Shown piece by piece: positions 19,795 through 33,200 of a DNA stretch of 35,078 bases (the stretch's first letter is position 1; each line of letters begins with the position of its first letter). The stretch is from Pinguiococcus pyrenoidosus. Its lineage: Eukaryota > Sar > Pinguiophyceae > Pinguiochrysidales > Pinguiochrysidaceae. The notes beneath the pieces are model-generated. The model saw nothing but the letters and a program-made list of their open reading frames with translations. It did no database searches and had not been told where the DNA came from. The DNA is taken from assembly GCA_019677205.1 (NCBI GenBank), contig JAAMXY010000124.1:603-35680 (forward strand). The letters run 5' to 3'. The position numbers were made by a program, and so were the translations under genes.

Positions 19795-21754
19795 CTACGG
19801 ATCTGCTCGTTGGCCTCTTCTGCGCTTCGCTCTTTCGAGCTTGCTCTTCATGAGTTCGTTGAGCGAGTGGGTCCTTTCCGAGTTGAGCGGCTCCGGTCGA
19901 TCCAGGCTGAATCGCTTGCTGAGCCCCTGCAGAATCCGGAGCACTTCAGTGAAGTGTGGCCTGGGGATGCAGAATCGTTAAAGCAGGCATGCGAAGAATA
20001 GGCGGCCTCGCAAGATGGCGCTTCCTCAATCGACACTGGATTGCACGCATCTTGGATTGCACGCATAATGGATCGCACGCATCTTGGATCGCACGCATCT
20101 TGGATGGACCTCCTGGCAAGCGCAAGTACCTTGCATCTGGATCAGCCGCCCAGCACGATTCTACCAGCTGCCGATAGCCTTCAGGGCAGATCGACGGAAT
20201 CTGGGGCCGCAGGCCATCTTCAGCGACTTGATAAGCGATTTGCATTCCTGCGAGCGTGGAGATGGAGGTAAAGGGAGAGATATTGGCCGGCGAGCTGAGA
20301 GGGTCTCACCGTTGGCTCCATCATAGGGCTCCTTGCCCGTCAGCAGCTCCCAAAGGATGATCGCGTAGCTGAACACGTCTGCCTTCTGACTGTAGGGTTT
20401 CCGCCTAGCACGCAAGAGGCGGTGGGACTCCATCTTGTCAGTGCCTTTCGGAAGCTTGAGCAGATCTGTCGAGCAGAGCTTCGATCCGCTTCGACGATGT
20501 CGCACGGCGCAGCTCACCGTATGATTTCCGGCGCTGTGTAAAACGGGGTGCCGCAAAACGTCATCCGGGCGTGATTCTCGACGTATCGGGAGAGGCCGAA
20601 GTCACAAATCTTGGCGTTGAAATGGTCGTCGATCATGATGTTTGTTGGCTTCAGATCGCGTTGAATCATGGACCGCCTCCGGTGAAGATACTTCATGCCC
20701 CGGGCGATGTCGCAGGCGAATCGATGCAGCAGCATGAAGTCGATGGTGAAGCCGTCGTGCATCAGATCATGCAAGTCAATCGGCAGATACTCCATCACCA
20801 GGCAGCATGCTTGCGCTTCGATGCAGGCGCCAAAGAACATCACAATGTTCGGATGGTGCAGCGTTGACATGAGCCCGATCTCCTGCATGCGTGTGTCTCG
20901 GTCAGCAGAGGGAGACGTCGTACAAGCACACCTGATCCCCTTCCCCCCCCTGTCTTCCTCCCGTCCAAAAAAGATAAAACACGCTTTGCCAGCTTAGCTT
21001 GTGTCGCGTACCCGTAGGAAGACTTCGAGGTTGCTCTCATTGTGCAGGTGAGGGTGCATGGTCTTGATCGCGACCCTGGTAGACATCCATCGACCCCTGT
21101 GGTCGGAAGCTATGACGCCCTTGACCGTGATGAGATGCGATAAGCCTCTTTTGGTCGCTGTACAGTACCTGAACACGACTCCGAACGCTCCGGTCCCAAT
21201 TTTCTGCTCAAACTTCAGCTCCCGAAGATCGATCTGCCATTCGTAAAGCTTCTCGTTTTTGCCGGTGCGTTTCCTCGGGAACGGCGAGTGCGGCAGACTA
21301 TCGACGAGACCCAATGCTGATCAGTGCGGGTCTGGTCAGTCCAGTCATACTTCCCATCGTAGCATACCTGCCTTTGGCCGACTGGCCGTTCGCCAGGTCA
21401 ATCAGAGCCCGCACGTCGTCCCGACCGAATGTTTCGGGACGCATCGGCTTGACTTCGGAGCGCTCAGGGAGGATCAGCGCTCGCCGCTCCCGATACGTTT
21501 CCAGAGCTTTTTGAGTCCAGGTGCGAAAGGCGTCGAAGAAGTCTCCTTTCCACGCAATCTACAAAGGTTCTCGACCCGTCACGAGTCTCTCATTGAAGCC
21601 AAAACGCAAGTGGCGTTCTCACCTCATTGCGCGGATCTCGCAATGTTCTCCTCAGTTCGGCGACAAAGAGGATACACATGCAAAGCACTACGCAGTTGAG
21701 ACTGCCCAGCAAGTAGAGGGCCACTTCGGAGGCTTCTGGCAAGCACTCGGCCAT
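19795..21754 (-). CDS. Membrane-anchored TKL-like protein kinase
   Basis: Predicted Ser/Thr or Tyr kinase of tyrosine-kinase-like type, anchored by one N-terminal helix (about 11-31, [21 protein letters not shown]) with the kinase domain inside. Exons: 21754-21623, 21558-21368, 21297-21169, 21096-21012, 20882-20518, 20404-20310, 20247-20130 and 19960-19795, all phase-consistent, giving 426 residues. Seen are the Gly loop GTGAFG (142-147), VAIK (Lys162), the alpha-C Glu180, QRDLKPTN (253-260), DFG (273-275), YTAPE and the C-lobe ([37 protein letters not shown]). The HRD His is Gln253; the catalytic Asp255 and metal-binding residues remain, so activity is plausible. Translation from 21940 would add a GAA-derived poly-Phe run; I prefer 21754. 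It is divergent from the rubredoxin gene and convergent with the TruA-like gene (89 bp). Confidence 0.88.
20043..20106 (+). repeat. 16-bp minisatellite in the last kinase intron
   Basis: Four contiguous 16-bp copies of GCACGCATCTTGGATC. The second copy differs at two central bases and the last bases vary. It lies within the intron 19961-20129 of the kinase gene. Confidence 0.9.
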
Positions 21755-21853
21755 AACTCGCGATGCCCAAGTCCGATTCGAAGCCGCAATTTTGAAGAGA
21801 CGACAAGTGTGCCGTTTAGCTCTCTCCCAGTTCAAATCCAGGAACAGAATCCC

Positions 21854-21877
21854 GAAGAAGAAGAAGAAGAAGAAGAA
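21854..21877 (+). repeat. (GAA)8 trinucleotide run
   Basis: Eight perfect GAA units upstream of the preferred kinase start codon. Read on the minus strand in the kinase frame they would give a run of Phe, which argues that this part is untranslated leader. Confidence 0.9.
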
Positions 21878-22122
21878 ATGGACGAATCCTACGAGCCTTC
21901 GCGGGCTTTTTATAGTGCCCCCCTCAATTGTCACCCGCACGCACTATGCAGCATGTAGAGAGCAGAATCCTGAAGCGATATAATTCAGTTTCGATCCTGT
22001 GCATCTGCCTTGAGATCAAGCAACGTCAGACTTCAGCCGGAGAAGAATCTCCGCCACGTTGGGCGTCTCGCGCAGTACTGAGCTCTCGGCGCCTCGGGAC
22101 GACTTCCTCCGCGAGTCTTATC

Positions 22123-22957
22123 ATGAAGCCCACCGCGCTCCTGCAGCTTGTGCTTGCTGCCGCGGCCGTGACGACGGTGGCGGCCTTCCGTCCTCTGTCC
22201 GGTGAGATCAGCTGACGCCTGTTTTCCTGCGGGGGGCGCGCTCTGACGGCCACTATGCAGCATCAGCCCTGTCCAGAAGACATCTTAGGCTCCACATGGC
22301 AATGGGCGAGCCGGAGGAAAGCCCGACAGCGCCAGTAGCGTCGGCCAAGGAGGGACCCACGCCGATTGCCAAGGAGGGACCCACGCCCATGGCCAAAGAG
22401 GGACCCACGCCGATGGCTGCGTCCACCAGTGTTTCCCAGGAGGTGCGTACGCCGTGCGCCGTTGTCAATCGCCAAGGAAGTGATGATCGTGAAGTGTTGT
22501 TTAATGCGGTTTGTCTTAGGAGGAGAATCTTACGGAAGAGCAGGTCAAGGCGAGGCAGCTGAGGGAGGCGGAGACCTTCATGGTCCGCCAGACTGGAGAC
22601 ATGGAGTGCGAGCTTTGCGGATACCTCTACAAGGAAGATGAGGGAGACAACCGGTACGCCGCGCGCCGACTCGAGCACGAGGCGGAATGCGTCTGAGCAA
22701 ATTGACTGATTGCTTGCTGCAGGCGCATACCGCCGGGAACGCCTTGGGAGGGAGTGCCGGACAACTGGCGGTGTCCCGACTGCGGTGCGCCAAAGGCAGG
22801 TTTCGTGCCCAGCACTATCACGATCCCGGGGTTTGAAGTCAACCAAGGATACGGCTTCGGGGGCAACGGCCTCACGGGCGACCAGAAGACGACCTTGATA
22901 TTTGGAGGGCTAGCGGTCTTTTTCCTGATCTTCATGTCAGGATATCTTCTGGAGTAG
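22123..22957 (+). CDS. RBD1: Plastid rubredoxin with C-terminal membrane helix (RBD1-like)
   Basis: Membrane-anchored rubredoxin of the plastid type; RBD1 homologues bind one Fe and aid photosystem II assembly in thylakoids. Exons 22123-22201, 22261-22442, 22520-22653 and 22723-22957 give 209 residues. A signal peptide ([20 protein letters not shown]) ends in AAF at the cleavage point, followed by a basic transit-like stretch ([12 protein letters not shown]): a bipartite leader for a complex plastid. Three 8-residue AKEGPTPM-type repeats (residues 55-78) form a spacer. The rubredoxin fold has Fe ligands Cys117 and Cys120 (CELCGYLY) and Cys149 and Cys152 (CPDCGAPK), with the usual [11 protein letters not shown] terminal helix ([19 protein letters not shown]) anchors it. 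It is divergent from the kinase and convergent with DHX35 (73 bp). Confidence 0.95.
22344..22415 (+). repeat. 24-bp coding tandem repeat in the rubredoxin gene
   Basis: Three adjacent 24-bp units encoding AKEGPTPI or AKEGPTPM, near-identical at base level. They form the linker between the transit-like region and the rubredoxin domain. Confidence 0.9.
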
Positions 22958-23030
22958 ATCAGCGGATCCTCGCGACGCGAGTAGCGGTGGCAGAGCTGAG
23001 AGAGACTCGAACATGCGCTATCTTTCTTCG

Positions 23031-26222
<3,192 letters not shown>

Positions 26223-26587
26223 GCTGGCGGAGATCAGCTGAAGCTGTGGCTTTCCAGTGGCCTTTTTGAATGGGTTTTGGCGGGAAAATCCTGGGAGGTA
26301 CTAGCGGGCGCGAAGAGCCTTCCACTCGCATCTTTCGCGTGGGTTTTGCGCCTCAAGCAGCAGTCGTCGACCATATTCCTGCTGCATCAGGGACGCTTAT
26401 TGGCTTCGCTTCACGCATGCGAGGCGCTTGAGCGGCGAAGAGCAGAAGCAGAGTTGCGCGGAGTCTTCGGGCAGAGTATCCGGCGTTGACAAGCGAAGCG
26501 CCGGCGAACTCGACCGAATTCGGAAGTCGTGTTTTCTAGTTTGTACTTGAGCAGAGAGACCACAGAGGAGAAGGGGGGGGGGCCACA
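26223..26587. promoter_or_regulatory. Divergent promoter between DHX35 and the SDR gene
   Basis: A 365-bp spacer between two divergent starts. Near the DHX35 start it holds GATCAGCTGA (26232-26241) and the E2F-like element. The half nearer the SDR gene ends in a G-run (about nine G) just before the start context CCACAATGG. Confidence 0.5.
26275..26288. promoter_or_regulatory. E2F-like site TTTTGGCGGGAAAA, second copy
   Basis: Identical to the site at 18428-18441, including flanking GG and T, and again in a divergent promoter. It lies 53-66 bp upstream of the DHX35 ATG and about 300 bp from the SDR ATG. Confidence 0.6.
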
Positions 26588-27634
26588 ATGGCCACTGAAG
26601 ACGCGCTGGTGTGCGTCACCGGCGCAACGGGCTACATTGCGGCCTTTGTGGTGCAGATGCTGCTGCAGAAGGGATACCGCGTGCGGGGTACCGTCCGCTC
26701 GCTGGGCAGCGAGGCCAAGTTGGCGCCGCTGAAAGCGATGGAAGGTGCCGAGCGCTTGGAGCTAGTGGAGGCCGACCTGCTGAGACCCGATAACTTCGAG
26801 GAGGTGCTGTCCGGCTGCGAGGTCCTGATGCACACGGCGACGCCCATCGCGTTCGAGAGCTACGGCAGCGAGGAGGAAGCCTTCGAGAAGCAGATCAACC
26901 CGGCGGTGGAGGGCACCAAGGAGCTCTGGAAGGCTGCGGCGGCGGCGGGGGTGAAGAAGATTGTCTTGACGTCGTCAGTGGCGGCGATGCGAGGGAGGGA
27001 CCCGCCGCCGAGCACGCTGGACGACACCTCTCGATCCGACCTGGACTGGCTGCGCCAGATTCTGCTGACGAAGCCGAATGTCCCGTATCTCTACGCGAAG
27101 ACGCTGCAGGAAGAAGTCGCGTGGGAGCTGGCGTCCGAGTACGGCATCAAGATGGTGACCATCCACCCGACGCTGGTGGTCGGTCCGAGGATAACACCGC
27201 GCCTGAACGACTCGAATCGGTGGCTGCTGGATCTGGTGGCCGGCCGCGGCTTCGTGTTCGCGCCCAGTCCGGAGAAGACGATTCCAGACGCCTATAACGG
27301 CTTGGTGGACGTGCGGGAAGTCGCACAGAGCCACGTGCTGGCCATGGAAGATGAGGCCTCCGCCGGCTGTCGGTTCTTGCTCTACTCGCACAGCGTTCAT
27401 CTGCAGGACATCGCCAACCACATGAGAGCCTCCGCTCCGGAGCTGGCTGCCAAGTATCCCGAGTGGCCGATGGACAGCAGTGACCAGCGAGGCGGACAGG
27501 CTGGAGGGGAAGCGCAGCGGAAGAGTCAGCCCGTGCAGTTTGACGTGTCCAAGACCAGAGCGCTGGGCGTCGACGAGATCCCGTGGGAGGACTCCATCGC
27601 CGAGGCCGCGCGCACCGTCTTGGAAGCTCTTTAG
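26588..27634 (+). CDS. Extended SDR reductase, dihydroflavonol/cinnamoyl-CoA reductase-like
   Basis: NAD(P)H-dependent reductase of the extended short-chain dehydrogenase family, closest in layout to dihydroflavonol 4-reductase and cinnamoyl-CoA reductase; related algal enzymes act on varied aldehydes and ketones, so the substrate is open. A single exon gives 348 residues. The Rossmann loop TGATGYIA is at 11-18, the Ser of the triad in VLTSSVAAM (about 129-130), and the Tyr-Lys pair in YLYAK (167-171). TIHPTLVVGPR is the conserved region after the active site. No targeting leader is seen, so it should be cytosolic. It is one of the few intronless genes here. A 7-bp repeat lies about 80 bp after the stop. 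Confidence 0.9.
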   Translation: MATEDALVCVTGATGYIAAFVVQMLLQKGYRVRGTVRSLGSEAKLAPLKAMEGAERLELVEADLLRPDNFEEVLSGCEVLMHTATPIAFESYGSEEEAFEKQINPAVEGTKELWKAAAAAGVKKIVLTSSVAAMRGRDPPPSTLDDTSRSDLDWLRQILLTKPNVPYLYAKTLQEEVAWELASEYGIKMVTIHPTLVVGPRITPRLNDSNRWLLDLVAGRGFVFAPSPEKTIPDAYNGLVDVREVAQSHVLAMEDEASAGCRFLLYSHSVHLQDIANHMRASAPELAAKYPEWPMDSSDQRGGQAGGEAQRKSQPVQFDVSKTRALGVDEIPWEDSIAEAARTVLEAL

Positions 27635-28074
27635 GCTGTAGTATTAGTATTAGATTGAAGCGCTACCGGACATAGAAGACACCGGAGGGGGAGGTACCAG
27701 CAAGCCACATCTGCCGCCTGCCGCCTGCCGCCTGCCGCCTGCCGCCCGAGAGAAAGGGGCCAAAACAAGCGAGTCTCAGCAGCTCAGCTCGCGATCCATC
27801 TCAGGAGTCTCAAGTGCAGAACACAATTTCAGATTTAGTTTTTAATTATTAACTTTCAAAACTTGAAATCACCAATTCGTTCTACTGTATTTGATACATC
27901 TATTTTATGATTTTTGATTTTGCTTTGATGTGCTGTTATTCCACCGTAGCAGAGCCACATAATCGAGGAATCTGTCGCCATCTGTCCCGCCTCCTCAAAG
28001 CCAGTCCGACGCTCCAAATCGACGGCACTCAAAATCCTTGAGAGTTCTGGGGCGCAAAGACTGGGTTCTTCACT
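27635..28074. other. Intergenic with an AT-rich island
   Basis: A 440-bp spacer between the SDR and MFS genes, both plus strand. It holds the CCGCCTG repeat and, from about 27825 to 27935, a strikingly AT-rich block in an otherwise GC-rich region. The block includes a small hairpin, TTTCAA-AAC-TTGAAA (27854-27868). No gene is seen. Confidence 0.5.
27714..27748 (+). repeat. Heptamer tandem repeat CCGCCTG
   Basis: Four perfect 7-bp units followed by one copy with a single change (CCGCCCG), about 80 bp past the SDR stop codon and probably in its 3' UTR. Confidence 0.9.
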
Positions 28075-30142
28075 ATGGTGCCGGCAGATCTGTTCTGGAA
28101 CACGTTTTACGGCATTGTGGCGCTGTGCATCGCAGTGCACCTGTACACCAGGCGCCCAAACAAAGACAAAAGCAAAGTTGTGTCCGCGATGAAGCCGCCG
28201 CCGGGCTTCAAACAGTTCCAGCGCAGCTTCCTTGCGGTGACGCTGCTCGCCATGCTCGCGGACTGGCTTCAGGGACCGTATGTGTACAAGCTGTACCATG
28301 ACTACGGCTATGATCAGGGCGACATCGGCCTCCTCTTCGTGGCCGGTATCCCGCTCTCGGCAATGATACAGGCACAGCGCCAAGACACTCACGTGCGCAC
28401 TTCATTTTGCGCAGGATTTCTCTCCTCTGCCATCTTCGGCACCATCGCGGGCGGCATGGCGGACGTTCTGGGCCGAAAGAAGGCTTGTCAGGTGCGCCAA
28501 AGGGACGCCGAGCGCCGTACCAAACTCGCCGAGTGAACTTTGACGGCGATATCAGGCCTACGCGCTGGTGTACATCGTCACTGCGCTCACAAAGCTGTCG
28601 CCGAACTTCTCCGTGCTTTTCTTCGGGCGCATCACCGGTGGTCTGGCCACCTCGCTGCTGTTCACGAGCTTCGAAAGTTGGATGGTATGTCGCCCGCTGT
28701 GCGTCGTCTCTCTTTGGCTTTGCGAACCCTCTTACCAACGACCTGCAAACCGCCTCCTCTAGGTCAGCGAGCATTTTAAGAGGAATTATCCTGAGGAACT
28801 CCTGCCGGAGACCTTCAGCTACTTGACCCTTGGTGAGCGCTTCGACGTGATTGAGCGCATGAGCGCATGAGCGCATGAGCGCATGTTGCGACGACGCAAG
28901 CCTGAAAGCAGCAACCTCTTAGGAAACGGCATCACTGCGGTGGCCGCTGGGATCATCGCGCAGCATGCCGCGAATGCCTACGGCAGTGTGGCGCCCTTCA
29001 TCGTGTGCATCATTCCGCTGGCCATCCTCTTCGTGCTGGTCTCAATGCAGTGGACGGAGAACTACGGTCAGTCCGCGGCGGGCGAGGCAGGCCAGGCCTA
29101 GCATTCATTTCTCAACACCCTGCTTTGATCCAAAGGCGCGGAAGGGGCCGCAGGAGCCTCGGGCTTCTCGGGGGTCTTCAAGGAGGTGACAAAGGGCATC
29201 AAGGAAGGCTTCGTAGCGATTCATGAGGACAAGAAGCTCTTCTTCCTCGGTGGCGGGCAGACCTGCTTCGAAGCTGGTACGATGCATCGGCTCGTCCACA
29301 GCTCTCTCACGGCAAGACTGACCAGTAGAGTCTTGCGGTCCCAGGAATGTACACCTTCGTGTTCATGTGGACCCCCGCCCTACAAGCGAATCCGAAGTAC
29401 AGCGATGCCGTCGCCGGATCTCTTGGGCTCATATTCGCGACGTTCATGGTGTGCACGATGACCGGGTCTGGCATCTTCGGCAAGCTGGCGGACGACAACG
29501 TACTGGTACGATAAAGGAAAAGGGTCGGTTCCTCAACGGAGGTCGTGGCCTGTAAAGCCTCAACCCAAACCAACGTCCTACGTCAGGGAGTCTCAAGGGT
29601 TCCATTCGTGGTGCACGGCTTGGCGATGCTGAGCTGCTTGAGCCCCGCGCTGCTGCCGCTGAGCACCGTGCTGATGCTCATGTCCTTCATGCTCCTGGAA
29701 ATCTGCGTTGGCATGTTCTACCCTGCCTATGGGACAATGCGAGGTATGCAAACGACCGCAAACCCAGGGCGCGTATTCCGCGCATGGCGCAGCAGCACCA
29801 TTGACTGTTTCCGGCAGGGAAGTACGTGCCGGAGGAGAAGCGCACCGCCATCATGAACATTTTCAGGGTGCCCCTGAACCTCTTCGTCGTTGTGGTCCTT
29901 GTCAACGTGGAGAGCTTCTCCGCGTCCACGGTCTTCTTGCTGTGCCTGGGGGCGCACACTCTCGGCTACTTGGCGTACTCGCGCTTTGCACAATCAGTTT
30001 CTGGTAAGGAGTGGACGAGGAGCTCTGATACGGTAACCCCCCGCGCACATTCTAACTTCCTGCTGGTGTCGGTGCAGCGCCGCGGGAGACTTCAAAGACT
30101 GCAGAGGACGAAGATCCGCTTCTGCAGGAAGCGACTGTATAG
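28075..30142 (+). CDS. MFS transporter, MFSD5-like (molybdate-type)
   Basis: Major facilitator family membrane protein matching the MFSD5/MOT2 group, known as molybdate transporters in green algae. Ten exons: 28075-28345, 28415-28491, 28556-28684, 28763-28832, 28923-29066, 29136-29276, 29345-29505, 29587-29743, 29818-30003 and 30078-30142, all in phase, giving 466 residues (human MFSD5 about 450). Seen are the N-terminal helix (LFWNTFYGIVALCIAVHLY), the motif-A loop ADVLGRKKACQ, GRITGGLATSLLFTSFESWM (typical of MFSD5), repeats of membrane helices including MYTFVFMWTPAL in the second half, and an acidic tail (EDEDPLLQEATV) with a dileucine-like element. Substrate assignment is by family only. 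One intron carries an 8-bp repeat. Confidence 0.9.
28853..28884 (+). repeat. Octamer tandem repeat in an MFS gene intron
   Basis: Four perfect, contiguous copies of GAGCGCAT inside the intron 28833-28922. Confidence 0.9.
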
Positions 30143-30207
30143 GGTGTACAAAGAGCCAACGGTTTGATGGCTCCAGATTAGATGGCTTCAGATTCTACGT
30201 GCCCAAC

Positions 30208-33200
30208 TCAATTCTTCTGCTCTAAGCAAGCGATGTACAGACGCATCTGGTGCACCATGCTCTCATTCACCACCTGAAGATGCGTCCTGACGACAACCTC
30301 GTCGACGTCGTTCTCCTTCTCCTTCGCTATGATTGCGCTCAGCAACTGCCCCTCCAGCTCGACGAAGCTTTCGCTTTCGAGGTCCGCCACCGACGACTTG
30401 CGCGCGCTTGTCGTTTCCGCTGCCTCCGCGTAGCGATACAGCATCTTGCGCAGGATGAGGAGCTCGCAAGCGTAAAGGCAGAGCTCTCCCTCGGAAAGCT
30501 CAACCAGATCTCGGGCTTCGATGGCGCGGCCGTTGCTCCGGTCGCGAAGGATGCGCCTGGCGAGCCCGAGGCTGCACGCGTCCAGCACGCACATGCTCAT
30601 GCCCGAGCAGATGATATCGACGAAGCTCGGTGCAAGGTCTTTGTGCCGTGGAGGTGTCATGATCTGCTGCAAGTGCTTCCCGAAGAGCGAGTCCTCGTCG
30701 AAGCCGTCGTCATCGTCCAAGCTCTCGCGATCGAGCTCGTCGTACGCTTCGTCTCCCGCCTTGGAGCTCGGGTGTGCGTCGGACCCTTCCATATCATCAT
30801 GACCACTGCCAAAGCCCTCCTCGTCCCTGTCTCGTGAACGTCCATCCAGCTCCTCGTCCTCCTCGTCCTCGTCGTCCTCGTCGTCCTCGTCGTCCTCGTC
30901 GTCATCCTCCTCAGTCTCCATGCTACCAATGCCGTGGCCAGCGTCCCTACGGCGAGCACCGTCTTTGTCCCGATCATCACCATCGCCCCCATTCTCTTTG
31001 CGCTTGCCAAGCGCCGTTTCCTCCCCCGGCTTCTGGAGCGCCGGCGGCTGCCCCAGTTGCGGCACATCTTGGATCTTGACCTCCTCCCCCGCGTCGTTCT
31101 CATCGCCGTCGCTCGGCACTGGCGGGCCGCAGGCGGATCCCAACCAGAACTTGACGTCGCTTCGGGCGCGAATGATCTCCGCGCCGATCTGGACGAGGTA
31201 GGGTGGTATTGGGAGGACCTCTGCCTGCTCGGGGGCTCCCTTCGCTTCCCCGGCTTTGCCCTCACTGCCCTCCTTCGCAGCGTAGACGAGCCGCTTGAAG
31301 TGGCCTCGGGCCTGATCTGCGGTCCGTGAGATCCTGGCCTTCATCCACGCCGACGCGGTGATCGACATGACCTTGCCGGCCTCCATGGAGACGTACTGCT
31401 TGAGCAGCTCGAGCTCAAAGTCCTGGAGCAAGTCATGAGACGCATTCTGGCGCAGCCGTCCCTCTTGGAAGTAGTCGCGCAGTATCGCGTCCACCTGAGG
31501 CGCGACGGTCGTTCTCATGTAGTGTGCGGTAGCCAAGGAGCGTGCAAGCACCTCGTTGCGCCCCACCGCCGACTTTCCCTTCGCGGCGAACGCGGCTCTC
31601 ACAAGATCTCTCAGCCGCTGGACAAGCGCCTCGAACACCCTGCTGATGCCCTCCAGGACCTCCGCCTCGCACCAGGAGAGGTTCGGGGCGGTCATGATCA
31701 CCCATCGAATCGCGCTGAAGAGCTGGACGGTCAGTGACCGAGGTGCGATCAGGGTCTGGATGGCGGGGCCCAGCCCGGGGATCAACGAGGAGCTCGGTAT
31801 TGCGACTGCCGACCCACCGGCGCCGCTCGACGCGACGGGGCGCAGTACCTTCGTCCTCGTCGCCGTCCGCTCGCATGCCCGGGCCAGCAGCGACGTCGCT
31901 TCGCTTTCCACCTCCCGCCGCATCCGCCGAATGCCATTGTCGTAGTCCTCGTCCTCAAACCCGAAGCCGCCCGCGAATCCCAGGCCGAAGCCAACGCCGA
32001 TCCCATCTTCGTCCTCCTCGTCATCGCTGCTATCGACATTCAGCATAGCTGACGCGGTCGCCTCCTTCCTCTCTTCGACGGTGATCAGGGAAAAGGTCAT
32101 CACGTTGTCGCGGATCCCGTCGAAGGCGTTGCGCACCGCGCTTCGTAGCTGCGCCGTGATGACGATCTCCAGCTCGGCGAGCGGCTTGTTCAGGATGGCG
32201 AGCTCCGCCAGCGAGAATCCTGGGTCCTCCAGGCCGTCTTCGTCCATCACCGAGTCGTCATCCCACGACATGATGGATGCTTGCGTCTCCCGCCAGCCAG
32301 CGTCGCCGTCAACCCGAGCGTGCATTCCATGCAGGGCGTCCACGTCCGTCTCCGCCGTCTCTGCGTACATGAACAACTCGCGGAAGCCCCGCCAAAGCTC
32401 CGCCATGGCGCTCAGGCCCTTGGAAAGCTCGTCGCCTGCAGACAGGGGCGGCATGATGGCATCGCTCGCCGGATGCAACGCTTCCAAAAGCATGGGAGTC
32501 GCGACGATCCGGACGTTGCCGGCCGTGCCGCTTAGATGATGGCGGTGCTTCGGGTCGATCGCGATGCTTTCCAGGATCTCGGCCTCGGTCTTGCTCGCCA
32601 AGTGGAGGGGCTTCGGCAGCACCGGCGTACACGAGGAGCTCTCCCACCAGTTGCTCACCGTCGTGGGCCGCGCATGCGCCTTTGCTGCCAGCCGCGCTCG
32701 GCGGCTGCGCTTTCCGTGCATCGACCGCTGGCTCTCCTCCGCGGGGTAGTCATCGATCCACAGCAGGTGGAAAGGGCCCGTGGACGTGCGCGCCGAGCCC
32801 GACATCGTCCCCGCCTCTTGCACGGAATGCAGCGTCTCCGCCGTGGCCGAGTCTGGCTTGCGCTTCCGCAGCGCCGGGAGACCCCCGATGGTCGCCTCAG
32901 CACAAAGGACGAGGTCTGCCATGAACTCGGCGAGCATGGTGAGAATCAACGACGGCGCCCCGGTGGCCTCCCCGCGCTTCAGCTTCCGCATCGGGCCTCC
33001 GAACTCGTCGGAGGTTGTTTCGGACAGGCTCTGCATGAGCAAGACCTTCGCCCCAGACCTTCCGCCGAGTTTGGGCGTGCCCTCCGCCTTCTCAATCTCA
33101 TACGATCGCTCAATGAGTGCGAGCACGTGCGGCGCCGCGTCCAGCGCGATGTCCACAACATGCGTGAGAAAGGCGGTGCGCAGACCTTCCGACGCGTGCG

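Noticed and set aside
21755-21940. Extended kinase N-terminus starting at 21940
   Set aside because: It would include eight Phe in a row from a (GAA)8 run; the Met at 21754 directly precedes the membrane helix and is simpler.
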